Below, piece after piece: positions 1 through 7,820 of a stretch of 64,000 bases of DNA. Within the stretch, counting starts at the first letter, position 1; each line of letters starts with the position of its first letter. Both the position numbers and the translations under genes were made by a program. The notes under the pieces were generated by a model that worked only from the letters and a program-made list of their open reading frames with translations, made no database searches and was not told the origin of the DNA. Source of the stretch: DASQDN01 sp963833675 (GTDB taxonomy: Bacteria > Acidobacteriota > Terriglobia > Bryobacterales > Bryobacteraceae); the NCBI GenBank assembly GCA_963833675.1, contig CAWHYW010000006.1, forward strand, positions 29,116-93,115, read 5' to 3'.

Positions 1-102
1 CGGCAGCGGCCGCACGCAATACCAATAAGTAAGTGCAATGATGACAAGGACAAACAAGCCAATCAGCACGTTAAGATATTTCAGGAGCCGGTTGAGGCGC
101 AC
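1..102 (-). CDS. N-terminus of a membrane-anchored protein (partial, runs off the left edge)
   Basis: Only the first 34 codons are present. The frame opens at a GTG (plus-strand 102-100) after an in-frame TAG upstream, then encodes a short basic N-terminus and one hydrophobic helix of about 18 residues (NVLIGLFVLVIIALTYWY), ending in RPLP at the edge. This start-helix-RPLP layout resembles the N-termini of penicillin-acylase-like proteins of Acidobacteria, but 34 residues cannot prove that. No clear Shine-Dalgarno is seen. It is divergent from the CBS-domain gene, with 43 bp between starts. Confidence 0.4.
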   Translation of the reverse strand, partial: MRLNRLLKYLNVLIGLFVLVIIALTYWYCVRPLP

Positions 103-145
103 TATCGGGCATTGTACCGAAGCGTGCGTTGCGGCCCGCTAAAAC

Positions 146-1474
146 ATGGAACCACATACGGGTTACCGGCTTCTGCTCGTCGCGCTGATCATTGTCGTAA
201 ATGGATTCTTTGCCGCGGCCGAGGTCTCATTGCTGTCTACCCGTAGATCGCGACTTCGCCAGAGGGCAGAAAACGGCAACCTTGGCGCACAGGCCGCGAT
301 GAGTCTGCTCGAAAATCCTGGCCGATTGCTCTCGGTTACTCAGGTTGGCGTAACTCTCGCGAGTCTCGGCCTGGGGTGGGCAGGCGAGGAGACCATTTTC
401 AACATCCTCTATAAGTGGATGACGCCTCTTATTACTCCGGCCACAACATCCATCCTTCATGGCTTCGCGTTTGCTTTGTCATTCGTGGTGATGAGCTTCG
501 CGCATGTGGTCGTAGGTGAAGTCGTACCAAAGAATCTCGCCATTGAGAAGGCTGACAGGCTGGCGGTAATCGTTGCGCCCGCCCTTCTGATCTTCTACCG
601 GGTGTCGGAGCCTTTCGTTGCCGTAATTGAAAAGTCGTCAAGCTATCTCAGCCGTTTAATTGGCTTGAGTGGAAAGGAGCACAGCGGCGGACATTCCGCC
701 GAAGAGCTTCGCTACATCATCCGATCCAGCGGCAGCGAAGGCCACCTGCACACCTTTGAACAGGAAGTGCTACAACGTGTGCTCGATCTCAGTGAGTATT
801 CCGCTCGCGAGATCATGGTTCCTCGAACGTCGATTGTCAGTGTTTCGATCGACGCTACATTGGATCAGGTCCTTCGCCTCTTCCTCGATCATCAATACTC
901 GCGCATGCCGGTCTATGAAAAGAGTTCCGAGAACCTCATCGGGATCGTGCATTTCAAAGACTTGATTCGACTCTGGGAGGAGCGGCGCATGTTCCAGGAA
1001 CGTAAGCGCCCCGTGCGGCCCTTCCGCCTGCGGCGGATTCTACGGAAGACTCTCGTCGTGCCCGAAACAAAGCCGCTCAATCAATTGATCGACGATTTTC
1101 GCCGGGACCGCGCGCACATGGCGATGGTGGTCGATGAGTTCGGAACAATCAGTGGACTCGTCACAATGGAAGATGTTCTGGAGCAGGTCTTTGGGGAAAT
1201 TGAGGACGAGCACGATGAGCAGCGCGCCAAGCCTGCTGTCGAAGCCGACGTTTTGGAACTTGACGGAGCCACTTCTATTCGAGACCTTGAAACGCAGTAC
1301 GGCATCGAACTTCCTGCAGAGGCGGGTTTTGAAACGCTAGCCGGTTTCTTCCTGTTCCAAGTGGGTGAGATCCCAAAGGCCGGAGATATTGTCGAGGTTC
1401 CCGGGTTACGGCTGACCGTCACCGAGATGGATCGCAACCGGATCGCGTGCGTCAAGATCGAGAAACTGCAATAG
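146..1474 (+). CDS. CNNM/CBS-domain membrane protein (HlyC/CorC, 'hemolysin' family)
   Basis: 442 aa with the classic order of the family: a DUF21/CNNM membrane region (about residues 1-160, several hydrophobic segments, conserved GEVVPKN near 124-130), a CBS-domain pair (about 220-345, with IMVPR at its start and VVDEFG/GLVTMEDVLE in the second repeat), and a C-terminal CorC_HlyC domain (about 360-440). Family members are linked to divalent-cation transport, mainly Mg2+ or Co2+ efflux, although many are annotated as hemolysins. The gene converges on the AddA-like gene and overlaps its 3' end by 23 bp. No obvious Shine-Dalgarno precedes the ATG. Confidence 0.9.
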   Translation: MEPHTGYRLLLVALIIVVNGFFAAAEVSLLSTRRSRLRQRAENGNLGAQAAMSLLENPGRLLSVTQVGVTLASLGLGWAGEETIFNILYKWMTPLITPATTSILHGFAFALSFVVMSFAHVVVGEVVPKNLAIEKADRLAVIVAPALLIFYRVSEPFVAVIEKSSSYLSRLIGLSGKEHSGGHSAEELRYIIRSSGSEGHLHTFEQEVLQRVLDLSEYSAREIMVPRTSIVSVSIDATLDQVLRLFLDHQYSRMPVYEKSSENLIGIVHFKDLIRLWEERRMFQERKRPVRPFRLRRILRKTLVVPETKPLNQLIDDFRRDRAHMAMVVDEFGTISGLVTMEDVLEQVFGEIEDEHDEQRAKPAVEADVLELDGATSIRDLETQYGIELPAEAGFETLAGFFLFQVGEIPKAGDIVEVPGLRLTVTEMDRNRIACVKIEKLQ

Positions 1475-4400
1475 CCAGACTCCGCCGCGCAGGACAGATG
1501 TCTTTGTAGTACTCGCAGCGGAAGCAATGGTCTCCCGTGTTCAGCGGATATTCGAGCGTAGCCTGCGCGGAGATGAACGCGCGAACATGCTCTCGAACCG
1601 CGTTGAGCTGCAGCGGTGAAAGATCTACCTCGACCAATTCATCCGGGCGTAGGAAATGTAGATAGGCGCGCGTCACCGGCCTGCCGGCGATCTGTTCCAG
1701 CGCAATTGCGTACAGGCGCAATTGCAGTTCGTACGCGTGGATTCTCCGCGGATCGATCGGCGCGCGAACTCGGTCCGTTTTGTAATCGACTAAAACCAAT
1801 TCCCGGTTGTGCTCAAACCATAAATCGATCTGGCCGCGCAACACGAGCCCATCAATCGATACCAGAAAATCGTATTCATGTTCCCTGCGCGTCGCGCGCA
1901 GCGCACGCTTCCCGATCGCGCTCGTTAGAAAGCGATCCGCCAGTTCAACCGATTCCGCCGCTGCATCCTGTACCGGAATTCCGGCGAGAATCTTATGGAC
2001 TTGCGTACCGATCTCGCTTGCTTCCAATTCACCGGTATCCACTCTCGGCAAATCTTCCATGTCCACGAACGTCTTCGAACCCGCGTCCCAACCGATGTAC
2101 CGCGACAGGAAATACTTGCGTGGGCACTGCGCAAACACGCTGATATCCGTGATTGATGCCGTCGAGTCGTGCTGATCCTGTCGCGGCAATCGATCTATGT
2201 AGATGTTCGTCGGCAGCACGGCATCCGGCGGTGGCGCCTCCATCGGCGCGGGAGCTGCGTTGGCCTCAAGGATCGAGACACGTCCGTCGCGCGGCTCGAC
2301 CAGTTGTTGCGAGATAAGACGCGCCCACGGGCCGGGTCCGCGCTTGTCATTGGTCGAGTACGAGAGCACCATATGACTCTTGGCGCGTGTCATTCCAACA
2401 TACAGAAGCCGGTTCTCCTCGCCCGCCTGCATGAGCTTCGCAAGGTCTGTGTTCTTACCGTGCGCAGCATCCGGGACGCCCTTCCGGGTTGCTGGATCGC
2501 GCCACTTCACACCTAGCCCATGCGGATGCGTGTAGCCGATGATCGGTGTGCCTGTGCCTCGATCGCGGTGAAGATAGGGGAGAAACACGACCGGGAACTC
2601 GAGACCCTTTGATTTATGGATGGTCATCAGGCGAACCGCATCGCCGAAGTCGGCCGGAGGCGCTTCCGCCTCTGGCGAAGCGTCACGGATGTAGTCGAGA
2701 GCATCGGAGAGCGAGCCCGGCGACGCTTGATGGCGAGATCGAAGAGCAGATAGGAATTTTTCGACATTGGCGCGGCCGCGAGCCGTCAGGCCGCTTTCGT
2801 AATCGCAATGGTCGAGAACTCTGCGTAGCAATTGATCGGGACTAACGCAGTTTCGAATGCCGCGCAGCTCCTCAATCATGCCCCAGTTCGCAGGGGGCTT
2901 TCTCAGGACACCTTTATATAGCTCACCGCCGCTGCTCAGCAGCAATAAATCTTCGTCAGAGACACCGAAGAGGGGCGACCGCAATAGGCCGGCAAGAGCA
3001 ATCTCGTCGCGCGGATTGACGAGCACGCTCAACAACAGGATGAGATCGTTGACCTCGCGTGTCTCATAAAAGGTCTGGCCGCCGAGTACAAGTGATGGAA
3101 TGCGGAATTCGTCAAGTGCTCGCTGCAACTCGCCAAGCGCCATGTTCGCTCGCGTCAGAATCGCGATGTCTCGATATTGAAAGCGGCCGATCAGCTCGCA
3201 GATGCGGCGCGCCACCCATAGCGATTCGATTCGCTCTGCAGCCTCCGTATTCTCGCCGTTGGTGATAATGACGTCGACTGCCGGCTCCAGCTGCGGGAGG
3301 AAGTCTTCACGGCCGCTTGTCAGCTCATGGGCCTCGATTCCGGGCGCCGGACCGGCGAAGGTTTTATTGACGACTCCTAACAATTCCTCTCGGCTGCGGT
3401 AGTTCGCCCGCAACTCGTCTATCGCCTTCCCTTCTCTTTCGAGAGCCGCGCGATAGCTCGCGTACAGCTCGGGTTCAGCGTAGCGGAATCCGAAGATCGA
3501 CTGATTGACATCACCGACTGCGAAGAATGAATCGGGCCTGCGGATCAGACCCATCAGTTTCCATTGCAGAGGGTTCGTATCCTGCAGCTCATCCATCAAT
3601 ATGTGATCGAAACCGGCCTGCACACGCCTGCGGAGCTCCTCATCGGATTGGAGTAAGCGTATTGCAAACTCCTCCAGGTCGTCGAAGTCGAGGGCGGATT
3701 GCTCGCGCTTTCGCTGCCGGTAAGCCGCGTCTATCCGCTCCAGTGATTCGATGATGAGATCGCGTTCCTCTGTGTAGTATTCAATCAGCAGATGCGATCG
3801 CAGGCCCTCAGCCGTCTCGCGGACAGCAACTTGTGATTCCCGCGCAACGCTTCCTTTCGGCAGATGGTTCTTGTTGAAGTTTGCAGTCGAGAGAAGCTGA
3901 AACCAACGCACCGATGGCCGGTGCGGCAGGTCGACAACTTCGCGGCACCACTCGAGATAGCTCGCGTGCGTTTCCTTCGTTGGACGAAGGCGTTCGTTCA
4001 AAACTGCTGCGGCAAGCCGTTGAAGATCCTGATAGGGTGTGGGCTCCTTGATGAGTCGCGCTTGACGAATCTCCGTGCCTGCAATGCGCATGCTCTCGTA
4101 GATGGCGATAAGCGATGAGGCAAGATCGGGAACCCATTGACTCTCCTTCTCCATCACCGCTAGGGATCGCAGGAATCGCCGCATGCGATCCGGCTGCTCC
4201 GCGTAAATCGACTCCAGTACCTCGTCGGCGACTTGCCTCAACAGCTTGCCCGGCTGCTCCAGTACTTGAAACTGCGGATCGATACCTGCAATGATCGCGT
4301 TCTCGCGAAGCAGCCGCGCACAGAAGCCGTGAATCGTAGAAACGTAAGCGCGCTCGATCTGTTCACGGATCTCCGGAGCGTGGGCGAAAGCACGCACCAT

Positions 4401-4613
4401 CCGCTCCTTGATTTCGGTGGCCGCTTTGTCGGTAAACGTGATCGCAAGAATACGGCCTGGGTCAACACCGTGCTTGCTGACCAACCACGTGAAGCGCTCG
4501 ATCAGTACGCTTGTCTTACCGGATCCGGGTCCGGCAACCACGCAAACGTCCTGATTGAGGCGATGCGCGGCATGAATCTGCCGCTCGCTCAATCGCGATT
4601 TCAGATCACCCAC
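1452..4613 (-). CDS. addA: AddA-like UvrD-family helicase/nuclease
   Basis: 1053 aa superfamily-1A helicase-nuclease that processes double-strand breaks together with its AddB-like neighbour. The Walker A is GPGSGKT (28-34), motif Ia follows as TFTDKAATEI, Walker B is DELQDTN (341-347), and VGDVNQSIFGFR, TIHKSKGLEFPVVF and YVGMTRAK follow in order. The C-terminal quarter is a PD-(D/E)XK nuclease with GQIDLWFE and LVDYKTD. It also holds four cysteines (CPRKYF, then CFRCEYYKDIC near 1030-1040) arranged like the Fe-S staple of AddB nucleases. The start is GTG, directly abutting the TGA of the AddB-like gene with no gap, so translation is probably coupled. The 3' end overlaps the convergent CBS gene. 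Confidence 0.9.
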   Translation of the reverse strand: MGDLKSRLSERQIHAAHRLNQDVCVVAGPGSGKTSVLIERFTWLVSKHGVDPGRILAITFTDKAATEIKERMVRAFAHAPEIREQIERAYVSTIHGFCARLLRENAIIAGIDPQFQVLEQPGKLLRQVADEVLESIYAEQPDRMRRFLRSLAVMEKESQWVPDLASSLIAIYESMRIAGTEIRQARLIKEPTPYQDLQRLAAAVLNERLRPTKETHASYLEWCREVVDLPHRPSVRWFQLLSTANFNKNHLPKGSVARESQVAVRETAEGLRSHLLIEYYTEERDLIIESLERIDAAYRQRKREQSALDFDDLEEFAIRLLQSDEELRRRVQAGFDHILMDELQDTNPLQWKLMGLIRRPDSFFAVGDVNQSIFGFRYAEPELYASYRAALEREGKAIDELRANYRSREELLGVVNKTFAGPAPGIEAHELTSGREDFLPQLEPAVDVIITNGENTEAAERIESLWVARRICELIGRFQYRDIAILTRANMALGELQRALDEFRIPSLVLGGQTFYETREVNDLILLLSVLVNPRDEIALAGLLRSPLFGVSDEDLLLLSSGGELYKGVLRKPPANWGMIEELRGIRNCVSPDQLLRRVLDHCDYESGLTARGRANVEKFLSALRSRHQASPGSLSDALDYIRDASPEAEAPPADFGDAVRLMTIHKSKGLEFPVVFLPYLHRDRGTGTPIIGYTHPHGLGVKWRDPATRKGVPDAAHGKNTDLAKLMQAGEENRLLYVGMTRAKSHMVLSYSTNDKRGPGPWARLISQQLVEPRDGRVSILEANAAPAPMEAPPPDAVLPTNIYIDRLPRQDQHDSTASITDISVFAQCPRKYFLSRYIGWDAGSKTFVDMEDLPRVDTGELEASEIGTQVHKILAGIPVQDAAAESVELADRFLTSAIGKRALRATRREHEYDFLVSIDGLVLRGQIDLWFEHNRELVLVDYKTDRVRAPIDPRRIHAYELQLRLYAIALEQIAGRPVTRAYLHFLRPDELVEVDLSPLQLNAVREHVRAFISAQATLEYPLNTGDHCFRCEYYKDICPARRSLAIAVSRS

Positions 4614-7292
4614 TCAATTGCCCACCTTCTTAGCCTGCTCCATCGCGGCTACTTCGTACCGGCAAGCACTCATGAAATCGCAGTAGTCGCACTTCGTCTC
4701 ATCCGCAGGCTTTGGTGCGATGGAGCCCTCCCGAATGCTGGAGATCGCAAGCAATGTGTCTTCGCGCGCCTGTTCGATTACCGTTTGCAACTGTTCGGGT
4801 TCAACTGCCTGCTTAATTTCGGGGTATCGCGACGAGGTCATCCATCCGGCAAAGGTCACATCGCGCTTGATGCCGCAATAGAACATGTCGGCAGGCTTGT
4901 AGCCCATCCGCTCGGCAGCGAGCAGATACAAACCGCCTTGCACAGCAGTTCGCTCCTCATGGCCTTTCTTGCTCTTGTCGGTTCCGAGCTTGCTCTTGTA
5001 CTTGTAGTCGATGACCGTTGCATTACCGTCCGCGTGGACCTCGATACGATCGACTGTCCCGCTCAGCAAAGCCCCTTCGCCCAATTCGAGAAGGAACGGT
5101 TCCTCATACAACGATTCGATGCCGCGAGAGAGTCGTTCGTCGGCCTCCATCATCTCCAGGTTGTATAGCAACTCGAGCCGGATCGCCTCCGTGCGGTAGC
5201 CCTCCGGCACACAGGCCTCAGCGCAGTAATTCGCGAACACCTCCTCGAACACCTCCGAGACACGACGCCGTTCTCGATGCGACCGCTCCAGCACGCGATG
5301 CACGATACTGCCCTGCACCAATGCGTTCAGTCTTTCCCATGGCTGCTCGGGCGCTCCACGCAACCTCAGGGTCCGTTGCGCGAAGAATTGAAACGGACAC
5401 TGCAGATAAGTCTCGATGTGAGTGGGAGCGAATTTTGTGTGACGCGAGGCGAGTTCCGTTCGACCGGCTTGTGTCGCTATCAAGGGCATCGGTTCTAAAG
5501 CTCGTTCTCGCTCGGGCTGCGGCCGGACATCAGCCGCCCGATCTTCCACAAATGGTCGTGCGTGATGCAGGAAGAAAGACGGCAGATTCGCTTCTCCCTT
5601 CGCATTCAACTGCGGGTAGCTAAGCACTAACGCCTCGCTCGCGCGAGTCAGCGCGAGGTCGAAGAGAAAGCGCTCATCAGCCTGCCGTTGCAGGCTGGTC
5701 CTCAGTTGCACGCCCGCAGATTGCATCCGCATCCGAATCGAATCGGGAAGGATTGCGTCTTCGGTCTGATATTTCGGAAACTCCTTCTCCAGCAAGCCGC
5801 AGACGAAGACAACCGGAAGGCCCCACTGTCTGGCTTCGAACGCGTCGATAACGTGCACGACGTCACGGCGATGGTCCGGTACCCGCAACTCCGAAGATGC
5901 CAATACCGTCTCGACAGCATCCCAGTATTGCTTGCATTCGATCGGCGCAGCGGCATCAAGTACCGATGCGGCCGAGTCGCACGCCGACTCAAAGGCGTCT
6001 AGGGCCGCCGCATGGGATCTCCATAGGAGCGCCAACTCATGCGAGATCCGATCATGCAAATCCATCGGCGCAAAGATCGATCGCAATCTTCGCAGCCGGG
6101 AGGCCCAAGTGCTTGGGAAAGCTTTGCCCGTCATCCATGGCGTTAGGGAATCGAGATCATTCAAGACGCCTTGAACTGAATCATCGCCGAGTGTCCGTAG
6201 CGTTTCCAGGCCCGCTCCGGGAACTCGCTTGAGAACGGCATATTCGAACGCGTCACCGGCGCCTCCGGCCTCTAGCGGCGAGCCGGGCAGTCGCAGAGCC
6301 CTTAATGTCGCGACGTGGTCCCATCCGCTGAGCAGCGCCTCCATTACCCCGCGGAAGAAGCGGACGGCAGGAGCATCCTCCAGAGGGGATGAGAAGTAAA
6401 AACGCGCTGGGATGCCGAAGCGCTGAAATGCTGAGCGTAGCGCCGGAACATAGGTCGCTTCGCTCCGTACCAATACGCCCATCTCACGCCACGGCCGGCC
6501 GTTGTCATGCGCCTGGATTATTCTCCGCGCGATCTCGGACACCTCAGCATCGAGCGTTGGAGCGACACACAGTGTCCGGTGCGCGGACGACCGCGATGGG
6601 TCCAACCTCTCAATCTTCGTGGCGATCTCCGATAAGGCATCGATCGTCGGCTTGGCGCCCGGCCATTCCGCCAGCGCCACCGTGAGCTCAACCTGGCGCG
6701 CCAGTGTTCGAATCACTTCCAGCTCCGGCGCGGTGAAAGAATAGAAGCCGGTGAAGACCAGTTCCTTCACGCCTGCACAGCCTTTTTCTGCGATCGTGGC
6801 TGAGGCTTGCCGAAGCTGAGCGGCACGCAGGGAGAGATTCCGCTGTTTCAAAGCGGCAAGGACATCGGTGTAGATGGCAATAAAATCCGGTTCGACACCG
6901 CACCGAACGAGATCATCGACGGATCCACCGGCCGAGGAGAACTCCTCCACAATGTGCACAATCGAGGACCGAAATCCGGCGAAGTCGCGTACCCCGGCGT
7001 ATCTCTTTAGAGGAGTCCGCGCCAGCACTTCGGCGACAAGGATCTCGATTGCGCCCGAACCCACCCCCGGAGTTGAAATACAGTACGGTTCGACGAACTT
7101 GGTGAACGTTGAAACCACGGCCGGTTTGAAGACGAACCCTTCCCGTGCAAACTCGTTGCGCAGGTGCTCGCCCATAGTCGCGGTGGGAACGATGAGCCGG
7201 CAGTCGCTGCGTTTGGCGCGCAACACCGCCCGCAATTGCTGCATGCAATGCGTCGTTTTACGGGAACCTGGTGGGCCAAGGATCAGTCGCAT
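4614..7292 (-). CDS. addB: AddB-like helicase/exonuclease subunit with Fe-S nuclease domain
   Basis: 892 aa partner of the adjacent AddA-like protein. The N-terminus has a P-loop-like GPPGSRKT (residues 6-13), in which arginine replaces the usual last glycine, so ATP binding there is uncertain. The middle resembles the inactivated helicase body of AddB. The C-terminal PD-(D/E)XK nuclease contains GTVDRIEV and VIDYKYK, flanked by the Fe-S cysteines: CPFQFF, then C868, C871 and C877 in CDYCDFMSAC. The order addB-addA on one strand with zero spacing matches the known addBA operons. Length is shorter than Bacillus AddB (about 1150 aa). Confidence 0.85.
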   Translation of the reverse strand: MRLILGPPGSRKTTHCMQQLRAVLRAKRSDCRLIVPTATMGEHLRNEFAREGFVFKPAVVSTFTKFVEPYCISTPGVGSGAIEILVAEVLARTPLKRYAGVRDFAGFRSSIVHIVEEFSSAGGSVDDLVRCGVEPDFIAIYTDVLAALKQRNLSLRAAQLRQASATIAEKGCAGVKELVFTGFYSFTAPELEVIRTLARQVELTVALAEWPGAKPTIDALSEIATKIERLDPSRSSAHRTLCVAPTLDAEVSEIARRIIQAHDNGRPWREMGVLVRSEATYVPALRSAFQRFGIPARFYFSSPLEDAPAVRFFRGVMEALLSGWDHVATLRALRLPGSPLEAGGAGDAFEYAVLKRVPGAGLETLRTLGDDSVQGVLNDLDSLTPWMTGKAFPSTWASRLRRLRSIFAPMDLHDRISHELALLWRSHAAALDAFESACDSAASVLDAAAPIECKQYWDAVETVLASSELRVPDHRRDVVHVIDAFEARQWGLPVVFVCGLLEKEFPKYQTEDAILPDSIRMRMQSAGVQLRTSLQRQADERFLFDLALTRASEALVLSYPQLNAKGEANLPSFFLHHARPFVEDRAADVRPQPERERALEPMPLIATQAGRTELASRHTKFAPTHIETYLQCPFQFFAQRTLRLRGAPEQPWERLNALVQGSIVHRVLERSHRERRRVSEVFEEVFANYCAEACVPEGYRTEAIRLELLYNLEMMEADERLSRGIESLYEEPFLLELGEGALLSGTVDRIEVHADGNATVIDYKYKSKLGTDKSKKGHEERTAVQGGLYLLAAERMGYKPADMFYCGIKRDVTFAGWMTSSRYPEIKQAVEPEQLQTVIEQAREDTLLAISSIREGSIAPKPADETKCDYCDFMSACRYEVAAMEQAKKVGN

Positions 7293-7329
7293 TGGGCCTT
7301 GGCCCAGTATACCTGTAGTAGCGCCTACA

Positions 7330-7611
7330 CTAACTTGCGATCGCTTCGAGCATGCTGCTCACGCGAACTTCCAAGCCGAAGGACCGGAGCGCATCACGCA
7401 CCTCGTACAGGTGCTGCTCATACGCGGGAAATTCCACAGTGGTGGGCAAACCGTGATAGATCTGTGGGTTAATCGGGAAGTTCACGCCAGCAAGACATTC
7501 CAGCACGTCTTCCAGCAACCGGGGATCGGTATCAACCCGAACCAGGACTAGTTCTCCTTCGCGACCCGTCAAATGGGGGTGCAACGGCAGAACCGTGGGC
7601 CGAACGCTCAT
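7330..7611 (-). CDS. small conserved protein of unknown function
   Basis: 93 aa, acidic, no signal peptide or membrane helix. The start was set at the second ATG: GGAGGA lies 5 bp upstream of it, whereas the first ATG (7623) sits inside that Shine-Dalgarno. The protein (VRPTVLPLHPHL, then LVLVRVDTDPRLLEDVLECL and SFGLEVRVSSMLEAI) looks like a small alpha/beta domain. I do not recognise a family. It lies 37 bp upstream of the AddB-like gene on the same strand and is probably cotranscribed with it, but that is not evidence for a repair role. Confidence 0.6.
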   Translation of the reverse strand: MSVRPTVLPLHPHLTGREGELVLVRVDTDPRLLEDVLECLAGVNFPINPQIYHGLPTTVEFPAYEQHLYEVRDALRSFGLEVRVSSMLEAIAS

Positions 7612-7640
7612 AGATTCCTCCATGGCGACCGGCCTTCATG

Positions 7641-7672
7641 AAAAAACCCTGGACTTGGGAGTCGCAGGGTTT
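7641..7672 (-). terminator. intrinsic terminator, minus strand
   Basis: A perfect 8-bp stem AAACCCTG/CAGGGTTT (7644-7651 and 7665-7672) with a 13-nt loop is followed, on the minus strand, by a run of six T (7646-7641). It lies about 150 bp after the stop of the PPC-domain gene and just before the small gene at 7330-7611. It likely ends the DUF1501-PPC operon and insulates the recombination genes. Confidence 0.7.
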
Positions 7673-7820
7673 AAAATTCTCGGAGACCGACTCGCCTTTA
7701 GCACTTTTTTACGTGGTTGCAATTAGCTTGGACTCAGAGGAGCCGGGCCCTAAATCGATCCACGTTTTTCGATTTTTATGATAACACTACCCCCATTTGT
7801 AGGCAAGAGATTTCTTACGG

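Noticed and set aside
4233..5168. A 311-codon plus-strand open frame antisense to the AddAB-like genes
   Set aside because: It overlaps well-supported helicase and nuclease coding sequence over its full length and shows no domain. High GC coding DNA often leaves such shadow frames open.
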